This document shows positions 1 to 5,305 of a stretch of DNA of 5,305 nucleotides, piece after piece. The position numbers and the translations under genes were made by a program. The number at the start of each line of letters is the position of its first letter. Within the stretch, counting starts at the first letter, position 1. The notes beneath the pieces are model-generated. The model was given only the letters and a program-made list of their open reading frames with translations. It was not told where the DNA came from and did no database searches. Source of the stretch: Robiginitomaculum sp. (GTDB taxonomy: Bacteria > Pseudomonadota > Alphaproteobacteria > Caulobacterales > Maricaulaceae); contig NVWT02000015.1 in the NCBI GenBank assembly GCA_002733735.2, positions 48,315 to 53,619 on the forward strand, written 5' to 3'.

Positions 1-1340
1 ATCTTATCAAGGTCACCACCCCATTCACCATGATATTTCTCCAACAATCGTTCTGCCGGAGTAATACCGCTTATAGCAATTTGCTGCATCTCGTCCAAAA
101 ACAGGCTTTCATTTTCGCCATGGCCGTTTAATTGCTCTCTAGCACTTAAGCCAATTCGCGATAGCTCCAGCACCTGCTTGGTTATTTCTTGTAAGTTTGT
201 GTTTCTAAACGGTGCGCGTAAACCAATAGTTGGCGCGGTACGGCGTAAGCCCTCGCGTTCATGTGTTCCCCAGTCTTTGACCAGATCCCACGCTGCATCC
301 AATGATGGTTGGTGATAATAAATCCCCGTCCAAAATGCCGACAAAGCGCATAACTTACCCCATGGGCCGCCATCGGCTCCACGCATCTCCAAGAATTGTT
401 TTAACCGTACTTCGGGGAACAAGGTCGATAGATGATCTTCCCAATCGCCAAGGGTTGGTTTTTCACCCGGTAGAATATCCAACTTGCCGTCCAGAAAATC
501 ACGAAAGCTTTTGCCAGTTGCGTTAAGGTATATACCGTCACGTTTGACAAAATACATTGGCACATCAAGCGCGTAATCCACATAACGCTCAAAACCCATG
601 CCGTCTTCAAAGGCAAATGGCAACATGCCGGTGCGATCAGGATCAGTATCACCCCAAACATAACCACGGTACGACAAAAATCCATTGGGACGATTATCGG
701 CAAACGGAGAATTGGCAAACAAAGCAGTGGCCACTGGCTGTAATGCCAGCCCAACCCGCAGTTTTTTCACCATGTCAGCTTCGGAAGAAAAATCGAGATT
801 AACCTGCACAGTGCAAGAACGAAACATCATCTGTTGTCCAAGGCGGCCAACTTTTGGCATGTAGTCACGCATGATCTTGTACCTAGGCTTTGGCATCATC
901 GGCGTATCAGCCAATGACCAAACCGGAGAAAAGCCCAAGCCCATAAAACCAGCCCCAATTTCATCGGCAACTTGCTTGACCTCGAGCAGGTGATTATTCA
1001 CCTCGGAGCAAGTTTCATGAATGGTTTGTAAGGGCGCACCAGACAACTCGAACTGCCCGCCGGGTTCCAAGGTAATCGACGCACCATCACGTAAAAGACC
1101 AATAAGATCACCTTCTTCGATCATTGGCTGCCAGCCAAAGCGCTGTAGGCCTTCGAGCATTTTACGAACACTTGGCCCGTCACACGAATACGGCAATGGC
1201 CCGTGATCGTTTAAGCGAAATCCGAACTTTTCGTGTTCAGTGCCGATCTTCCACTTATCAGCGGGCTTACAACCATCGGACAACCAGGTAATTAGCTGGT
1301 CTTTGTTCTCTATCGGTTTTGATTTTTTATCGCTCGCCAT
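1..1340 (-). CDS. gshA: Glutamate--cysteine ligase, plant/alphaproteobacterial type (3'-truncated by window edge)
   Basis: Cytosolic ATP-dependent ligase (EC 6.3.2.2) that joins the gamma-carboxyl of glutamate to cysteine, the first and usually rate-limiting step of glutathione synthesis. The reading frame is open to the window edge and gives 446 residues; family members are roughly 455-460, so only the extreme C terminus is missing. Visible family signatures (GCS2 fold): GTEHEKFGF at residues 33-41, LEPGGQFELSG at 91-101, CTVQVNLDF at 176-184, NRPNGFLSYRGYVWGDTDPD at 216-235, LFPEVRLKQFLEMRGAD at 307-323, and the near-terminal LLEKYHGEWGG at 432-442. The ATG at 1340-1338 is well supported. 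An in-frame TAA lies just upstream at 1355-1353 with no start codon between, and a modest AAGAG (1351-1347) sits 6 nt before the ATG. It lies 102 bp downstream of rsmE on the same strand, so co-transcription is plausible. It is not the E. coli-type GshA. Identification is from recognised motifs; the specific family is quite certain. Confidence 0.95.
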   Translation of the reverse strand, partial: MASDKKSKPIENKDQLITWLSDGCKPADKWKIGTEHEKFGFRLNDHGPLPYSCDGPSVRKMLEGLQRFGWQPMIEEGDLIGLLRDGASITLEPGGQFELSGAPLQTIHETCSEVNNHLLEVKQVADEIGAGFMGLGFSPVWSLADTPMMPKPRYKIMRDYMPKVGRLGQQMMFRSCTVQVNLDFSSEADMVKKLRVGLALQPVATALFANSPFADNRPNGFLSYRGYVWGDTDPDRTGMLPFAFEDGMGFERYVDYALDVPMYFVKRDGIYLNATGKSFRDFLDGKLDILPGEKPTLGDWEDHLSTLFPEVRLKQFLEMRGADGGPWGKLCALSAFWTGIYYHQPSLDAAWDLVKDWGTHEREGLRRTAPTIGLRAPFRNTNLQEITKQVLELSRIGLSAREQLNGHGENESLFLDEMQQIAISGITPAERLLEKYHGEWGGDLDK

Positions 1341-1346
1341 TACACA

Positions 1347-1351
1347 CTCTT
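1347..1351 (-). promoter_or_regulatory. Possible ribosome binding site of gshA
   Basis: AAGAG on the minus strand, 6 nt upstream of the gshA ATG. It is only partly complementary to the anti-Shine-Dalgarno sequence. Its value is in agreeing with the start chosen at 1340, which the in-frame TAA at 1355-1353 already fixes. Confidence 0.4.
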
Positions 1352-1357
1352 GTTATT

Positions 1358-1385
1358 TTTATACTTAATTCAAATAGTCTGTAGA
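1358..1385 (-). promoter_or_regulatory. Weak sigma70-like promoter candidate before gshA
   Basis: On the minus strand, TCTACA (1385-1380, 4 of 6 to TTGACA) is followed after 16 bp by TATAAA (1363-1358, 5 of 6 to TATAAT). It lies in the AT-rich gap between rsmE and gshA and could give gshA its own transcript. Transcription would start near 1351, leaving a leader of only about 11 nt that barely contains the AAGAG, which weakens the call. AT-rich spacers often give such matches by chance. Confidence 0.2.
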
Positions 1386-1442
1386 GAAACAAATAGTGCC
1401 CGGCAATGCAATGCGCAATAGATCACAAAATTGTAATGTTTA

Positions 1443-2171
1443 TCACCAATCACCACACACCGCCTGCACCAATGTCAACACCGCCAAAGCTGCGGTATCA
1501 CTTCGTAAAATTCTTGGCCCCAATGACACCGCCAACGCCCCCGGAGTTTGCGCAACCAGTTCTCGCTCTTGTTCACAAAAACCACCTTCTGGCCCAATCA
1601 GCACAGAAAACTTACTGCCCGATTGTTTTTGCAAAGTCGGCAAAACCTGAGTTGTTTCAGTACCGCTTTCATCGCAAAAAATCAAAACTCGGTTTGCTGG
1701 AAAATTAGATAACCAATCTTTCAAATCGATTATTTCCGCAATACTTGGCAAATCCATACGCTCGGTTTGCTCTGCTGCCTCAATGATTATTGTCTGTAAC
1801 CTCTCAGAGCGAGCCGGTTTTTGATTACTAAATTTTGTATTTACGATTTGCATATTTCGCACACCAAGCTCGGTGGCTTTTTCGACAATAAACTCCTGCC
1901 GCGCACGTTTGACCGGCGCAAAAGCCAGTTCGATATCCGGACATATAGTTTGCGGACGTAAATTTTCCTCTATCTGCAAAACCACTTGCCGTCGTTCAAT
2001 TTGCACGATCTTGCTTTGCCATTCGCCGTCTTTACCATTGAACAGACGGATAATTGTGCCGATGCGTCCGCGCATGACTTTGCTGATGTAATGAACCGAA
2101 TTATCGCTAAGGACTATTTGCCCACCAGCTTGCAAAGCATTTTCAACAAAAAGACGTAAAACATGCGACAT
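1443..2171 (-). CDS. rsmE: 16S rRNA (uracil(1498)-N(3))-methyltransferase RsmE
   Basis: S-adenosylmethionine-dependent SPOUT methyltransferase (EC 2.1.1.193) that methylates N3 of U1498 in 16S rRNA near the decoding site, acting on the assembled 30S subunit. The protein has 242 residues, the normal family length. Residues about 1-72 form the PUA-like RNA-binding barrel, with RLFVENAL near the start and LFNGKDGEW at 43-51. Residues about 75-242 form the knotted SPOUT domain: EKATELGV at 97-104, EAAEQTERMDLP at 131-142, the SAM-site loop LIGPEGGF at 191-198, and LGPRILRSDTAALA at 217-230. The ATG at 2171-2169 is the first start after an in-frame TGA at 2195-2193 and has a short AGG (2181-2179) 7 nt upstream. 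The gene ends at TGA 1445-1443 and is followed by gshA after 102 bp. In E. coli rsmE instead precedes gshB; pairing with plant-type gshA is, from general knowledge, an alphaproteobacterial arrangement. Nothing appears broken. Confidence 0.97.
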   Translation of the reverse strand: MSHVLRLFVENALQAGGQIVLSDNSVHYISKVMRGRIGTIIRLFNGKDGEWQSKIVQIERRQVVLQIEENLRPQTICPDIELAFAPVKRARQEFIVEKATELGVRNMQIVNTKFSNQKPARSERLQTIIIEAAEQTERMDLPSIAEIIDLKDWLSNFPANRVLIFCDESGTETTQVLPTLQKQSGSKFSVLIGPEGGFCEQERELVAQTPGALAVSLGPRILRSDTAALAVLTLVQAVCGDW

Positions 2172-2178
2172 GGCTTGA

Positions 2179-2181
2179 CCT
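2179..2181 (-). promoter_or_regulatory. Short Shine-Dalgarno-like AGG before rsmE
   Basis: AGG within CTCAGGTC on the minus strand, 7 nt upstream of the rsmE ATG. It is minimal, but the in-frame TGA at 2195-2193 excludes any earlier start, so the ATG at 2171 does not depend on it. Confidence 0.35.
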
Positions 2182-2225
2182 GAGGTTAGTTTTCATTGCA
2201 CAGAAAATGATGACAGACAAATCCG

Positions 2226-2253
2226 ATCATATCGCTGATACTGAACTGCGCAA
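2226..2253 (-). promoter_or_regulatory. Possible promoter of rsmE(-gshA)
   Basis: On the minus strand, TTGCGC (2253-2248, 3 of 6 to TTGACA) lies 16 bp before TATGAT (2231-2226, 5 of 6 to TATAAT). Initiation near 2219 would give a leader of about 48 nt to the rsmE ATG, which is reasonable. The 216-bp gap after the metalloprotease suggests that rsmE has its own promoter, and this is one of two candidates in it. The other is TTGAAT (2286-2281) with TATGAT (2265-2260), but its spacer is only 15 bp and it overlaps the inverted repeat at 2263-2282. Confidence 0.25.
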
Positions 2254-2262
2254 CCCGCCATC

Positions 2263-2282
2263 ATACCGTCACCGGCCGGTAT
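2263..2282. repeat. GC-rich inverted repeat / hairpin in the metalloprotease-rsmE gap
   Basis: The 6-bp arms ATACCG (2263-2268) and CGGTAT (2277-2282) are exactly complementary and separated by 8 nt. Nested within is a perfect 10-bp palindrome, ACCGGCCGGT (2271-2280). As RNA it could form a short stem, but no U-tract follows in the minus-strand direction, so an intrinsic terminator of the usual kind is not supported. As DNA the palindrome could be a binding site for a dimeric regulator between the protease gene and rsmE. Both readings are inference; only the symmetry is seen. Confidence 0.4.
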
Positions 2283-2387
2283 TCAATTTTACACATTTCT
2301 TCGGGTAGCCAGTATCCATCATGCAAAGATCATCTAGAATAAAGCCTGCTTTTCCCATCGTACACGACTAAAAACATAACCTTCTCT

Positions 2388-5305
2388 TTACTTCAGAGGG
2401 CATTCAAAAAATGTGGTATTACCCGCCTCTTTGCAAAGCTGGAAATCAACACTACCGAGCGTAGCGATAGCGGCTGCATCCTGTATTGTGATATGATATC
2501 GCTCTATATCCCAGCCGTCAGCGAAAGTCCGCGAGTTAAATGCAAAGAATAGCTGGCGCGTCGAATCAAAAGATCCAGCAAAATCCGTACCCAGTTGATC
2601 GGGTGGAGGCAAACACATCGAGTCCAATAGAACCAGTCCTTCGTCGAGGTTGATTAAACCCGTATTGTCGGTTTCAATTGCCGTAAGTCGCCTGAGAATG
2701 CGAAACTTGGTCGCCCTAAGCGGCATACACGCGTCGAACGCGACGGTATTTACGGTAATCGTGCCGGTGGTTGATTGGCCGCTGGAGTTGATTGCCGCAA
2801 ACTGCACGTCAACCAATTCTGGAAAGCCGGATAGTGGAACCTCAAGAAAACCGCTAATTGCATCCAATGTTGAGCCTGATGGTGCAGATAATAATACAAA
2901 TTGGTCAATATCGCCATTGGACAGTGTATCAAGATCCACCTGAAACAAACCATCGACATCATCTTCAAAACTGGCGTTTTGCGTAATAGGCAATGGCAAA
3001 GCGTTAATGATAATGCTGGCCGTTGCCGTATTAGACACGCCGCCAGGGTTTAATGCGCGATAGGTAAAACTGTCTGTCCCGATGGAAACTCCGGCAGTAT
3101 ACGTGAAAATCCCGGTGAGCGAGTCCAACGTGATGTTCCCCGAGCTTGGTTGCATAATAATTTCAAAACCTGTGACAAACCCACTCGACAGATCAGCCAG
3201 CGCGCCGCTATGGGTTTTTGTAACATTTACGGCAAAGGTTTGTTCATTCATTTGTGGAGCCGCAAGCGGAGCCATATCGCGAAGCGCAACGGACGTTGCA
3301 CCGCGCAAATTCCCATCCACACGCATTTCAAACTGAAAGCGTTTACCAGGGGTAAATGAAGTTGAAAAAGCGGTTTGTACAAACACACCGAAGGTCGGTG
3401 TTCCATTTGCGTCGATAAATACGCTAACGCTTTGGGATGGGTTCTCCATGCAGGAACCTTCAGCATCCGTTTGGCAAACCAAAGCTGTCGCTGGCAGTGT
3501 AGAATCAAGTGAGTCTGCTGAAACCACAGCATTACCAGCACCGCCAATATTGATTGTTGCAACGGAAAACACCCCAAAATTACCATCTGGGACTTCAACA
3601 ATACCATCATTATTGAGTGTGGCAGATAATGCTATAAGATCAGGGCCTCCCATCAAATCTGCCCCTAAAGAAAGCGTGTTCAGCCCTTCGGTTACCGCAG
3701 ACATAGGCGCGTTGGCACAAGAGGCGAAAGGCGCAAATACAATGTCAGCAATATCCGTACTTGGTGTCAATGAAATCACAAAAGTCTGAAAGGCTCCGGC
3801 GGGAATATCAACTGGCATATTTGCTGTGCCAACCGGTGCATTAGTTGCAGGATCAGTCACCTGATAGCTAAACGTATCACGATCCGGGCCATGGTGCTGT
3901 ATTTTGCATTCCTCGGCGACTATCGTATTTGGGTTAAACACCGTCATAAACGCGGTTACCGCTTCGCCACGGGTAACAAAACGGCTGGTGGGCAACATGG
4001 CCGTCAGCAAGCGTTGGTTTGGCACACCAGCGGTAGAATTGCCCGAGCCAGTATTGCCCGCAACATAAACGCGAAGCGAACGCGCCGCATCAGCACCGGA
4101 ATTGGGCCGACCAACAATGCCTTCCGCCGGTACGCCACGGGGGCAATCACGTCTTTTTTTGCAATTAATATCAGGGTTGCTGAAACTTAACACACTACCA
4201 CTTCGAGCAAGTCCATTACCATCCGGATTCATAATGCTCTGATAAATAAGCTCTCCAGTTAGCGGATCACGCTGCGTATAACCTCTGGCCCAACACTCGG
4301 GTACGCCGCAATTATCATCAATGGTGCGCCGATTAGCTCCATTACCAAAAATGTCATGCTGAAGACCCAGATTGTGCCCAGTTTCGTGAGCTAAGACCAT
4401 AGCATCAAAAAAAATATTATTATTACCAATGGTGTGGATCACGCGACCATCGGGAAGGGACGGATCATTGACAAAACCTAGCCCGCCGCCGCCAGCTATG
4501 TTGGCGCTGATTATGTCAGCACCAAGGCGCTTTCTAGCATCCTGAATACCAGAAAACTCACCGTCTTCTTCAGAGATAGCAAGAAGAATATCCAACTGGG
4601 AGAACATTGGATCCGGATTCATAAACTTCATGTCTGCAATCGAGGCATTCAGAAGAACATCTGATACCTCGAAGGCTTGATTAAGCAACAATATTTTTGT
4701 TGCGGCATGGTCAACAAGCCCCCATCCATATGATGCCACCATGGAAGGATTGTAAAGCACGAGATAATCAAGAGTCGGATCCACAGTGCCCGCGACAGAG
4801 GTCAGCTTTGACGTGTTTAGGCTTTTTACTTTGCCCTGCTTCAGTCTTTTCGGTAACGAAATTACATCATTTTTCAAATCCACGACATCGGTTGCCTCTA
4901 CCAAACTAATTGTAACTATACCATCTTTAGCTGCACCCTGAATGGAATAGGCCTTACCATCAGCCAGCAAAGAACCAAAAATACTGTTCAGACCGTAATA
5001 CAGGTTCAAACCACCACCGCCGTTCTCAAACGAGCCATTAAAGCTGGTTCCCCCCATTGGGTTTTTAGAGTTATGCGAAATGCGAAGTGTTTTTATTACT
5101 CCATCAGGAGTAGCAACAGATATAGCACGACCGGGAGCATTGGAAAAAACTTCCCGGTTAAACTGCGCTTCGATACTGGTTATTGGGCCGTTGGTTAAGG
5201 TTGATTGTTCGCTTTGTGTTTGGCTTTCTTTAAATATCCATAAATCCTGCTCACTTGCGGTTGCCGCCCCGGCAATAACCAACCAAAGAATGACCAACAA
5301 TATTT
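2388..5305 (-). CDS. Secreted multidomain metzincin metalloprotease (M12/reprolysin-like), probably 5'-partial
   Basis: Predicted exported zinc endopeptidase. Residues are numbered from the TTG at 5300, giving 970 residues to the TAA at 2390-2388. The frame stays open to the window edge (ATA at 5303-5301) and no charged n-region is seen, so the true start is probably just outside; TTG 5300 is only a fallback. Domains in order: hydrophobic signal segment 1-15 with an ATA|SEQ cleavage site; propeptide-like region about 17-172 with a dibasic stretch KRLKQGK at 151-157; catalytic domain about 174-415 with HETGHNLGLQHD at 305-316 (zinc ligands His305, His309, His315; catalytic Glu306) and Met-turn SIMNP with Met357, then SFSNPD at 372-377 and ADAARSLRVY at 403-412, as in Reprolysin_4-like bacterial proteases; beta-rich middle region about 430-676; two cadherin/Ig-like repeats about 684-767 and 768-852; unrecognised C-terminal domain 853-970. 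It has twelve cysteines, all after the active site. Substrate unknown. It is on the same strand as rsmE, but the 216-bp gap suggests separate transcription. Confidence 0.9.
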   Translation of the reverse strand, partial: ILLVILWLVIAGAATASEQDLWIFKESQTQSEQSTLTNGPITSIEAQFNREVFSNAPGRAISVATPDGVIKTLRISHNSKNPMGGTSFNGSFENGGGGLNLYYGLNSIFGSLLADGKAYSIQGAAKDGIVTISLVEATDVVDLKNDVISLPKRLKQGKVKSLNTSKLTSVAGTVDPTLDYLVLYNPSMVASYGWGLVDHAATKILLLNQAFEVSDVLLNASIADMKFMNPDPMFSQLDILLAISEEDGEFSGIQDARKRLGADIISANIAGGGGLGFVNDPSLPDGRVIHTIGNNNIFFDAMVLAHETGHNLGLQHDIFGNGANRRTIDDNCGVPECWARGYTQRDPLTGELIYQSIMNPDGNGLARSGSVLSFSNPDINCKKRRDCPRGVPAEGIVGRPNSGADAARSLRVYVAGNTGSGNSTAGVPNQRLLTAMLPTSRFVTRGEAVTAFMTVFNPNTIVAEECKIQHHGPDRDTFSYQVTDPATNAPVGTANMPVDIPAGAFQTFVISLTPSTDIADIVFAPFASCANAPMSAVTEGLNTLSLGADLMGGPDLIALSATLNNDGIVEVPDGNFGVFSVATINIGGAGNAVVSADSLDSTLPATALVCQTDAEGSCMENPSQSVSVFIDANGTPTFGVFVQTAFSTSFTPGKRFQFEMRVDGNLRGATSVALRDMAPLAAPQMNEQTFAVNVTKTHSGALADLSSGFVTGFEIIMQPSSGNITLDSLTGIFTYTAGVSIGTDSFTYRALNPGGVSNTATASIIINALPLPITQNASFEDDVDGLFQVDLDTLSNGDIDQFVLLSAPSGSTLDAISGFLEVPLSGFPELVDVQFAAINSSGQSTTGTITVNTVAFDACMPLRATKFRILRRLTAIETDNTGLINLDEGLVLLDSMCLPPPDQLGTDFAGSFDSTRQLFFAFNSRTFADGWDIERYHITIQDAAAIATLGSVDFQLCKEAGNTTFFECPLK
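2745..3251 (-). other. Two tandem cadherin/Ig-like repeats in the metalloprotease
   Basis: Residues about 684-767 carry the pattern of bacterial cadherin/Ig-like repeats: SGNITLDSLTGIFTYTAG (720-737), GTDSFTYRALNPGG (741-754), then TATASIIIN. Residues 768-852 look like a diverged second copy: SGSTLDAISGFLEV, then FAAINSSGQSTTGTITVNT, with the FTYRA strand weakened to VQFAA. Such beta-sandwich repeats usually act as spacers or adhesive stalks in secreted or surface proteins. The first copy is clear; the second is inferred from the matching order of strands. Confidence 0.65.
4059..4781 (-). other. Catalytic domain of the metalloprotease (metzincin core)
   Basis: Residues about 174-414 of the 2388-5305 protein. 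It opens with a beta strand typical of reprolysin folds (LDYLVLYNP, 177-185). The zinc helix is HETGHNLGLQHD, the extended HExxHxxGxxHD metzincin signature in which Asp follows the third His as in M12B enzymes. The Met-turn methionine (Met357) lies 48 residues after His309, a normal distance. All expected catalytic residues are present, so the enzyme should be active. Two close cysteine pairs (331/336 and 380/386) flank the Met-turn. Domain borders are estimated. Confidence 0.85.

Noticed and set aside
401..802. Open frames of 117 aa (minus) and 81 aa (plus) inside gshA
   Set aside because: They overlap a clearly conserved gshA frame, have no family features, and their composition is that of a shifted reading of gshA.
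1386..1442. Possible terminator between rsmE and gshA
   Set aside because: The repeated GCATTGC-like segments are direct rather than inverted, and no stem followed by a T-run can be drawn.
1396..1708. Plus-strand open frames of 84 and 100 aa opposite the 3' half of rsmE
   Set aside because: They lie antisense to conserved SPOUT motifs of rsmE, have no convincing ribosome binding site and no recognisable protein pattern.
2339..2354. Possible terminator hairpin after the metalloprotease (AAAG CAGG CTTT on the minus strand)
   Set aside because: The stem is only 4 bp and AT-rich, and the downstream run ATTCT is not a U-tract, so it does not meet the standard for an intrinsic terminator.
3448..3789. 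Plus-strand 113-aa open frame opposite the metalloprotease
   Set aside because: It is antisense to an intact long coding frame and is rich in Ser/Ala/Pro as expected for the complement of this gene; no domain or start signal supports it.
1..5305. tRNA, rRNA, CRISPR array, insertion sequence or attachment site
   Set aside because: Nearly the whole window is covered by three coding frames. The two gaps (102 and 216 bp) contain no cloverleaf, regularly spaced repeats, transposase remnants or terminal inverted repeats that I can see.

Overview
The window looks like a piece of an alphaproteobacterial chromosome of moderate GC (mid-40s percent, judged by eye). The assignment rests on two proteins. 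The glutamate-cysteine ligase is of the plant/alphaproteobacterial type. The RsmE has alphaproteobacterium-like signatures (LFNGKDGEW, EQTERMDLP, LGPRILRSDTAALA, C-terminal VCGDW). The adjacency rsmE-gshA is also one I associate with alphaproteobacteria. A gammaproteobacterium that carries the plant-type enzyme cannot be formally excluded.

All three genes lie on the minus strand, so the window reads right to left in transcription order. (1) 5305-2388: a large secreted multidomain metzincin (M12/reprolysin-like zinc metalloprotease), whose 5' end is probably cut by the window edge. (2) 2387-2172: a 216-bp gap with a GC-rich inverted repeat and a possible promoter. (3) 2171-1443: rsmE, the 16S rRNA m3U1498 methyltransferase. 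(4) 1442-1341: a 102-bp gap with a weak promoter candidate. (5) 1340-1: gshA, the first enzyme of glutathione synthesis, truncated at its C terminus by the window edge, probably by only about ten residues.

rsmE and gshA are housekeeping genes that probably form a loose transcription unit. The metalloprotease is an accessory, exported protein with no obvious functional link to them. It has a signal peptide, a cysteine-free propeptide-like region, a catalytic domain with HETGHNLGLQHD and a Met-turn, a two-part beta-rich middle region resembling an unnamed module of proteobacterial secreted proteins, two cadherin/Ig-like repeats, and a C-terminal domain with four cysteines that I do not recognise. 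It is the most interesting object here. I see no RNA genes, mobile elements, CRISPR arrays or plus-strand genes that I can support, and no clear new multi-gene system.
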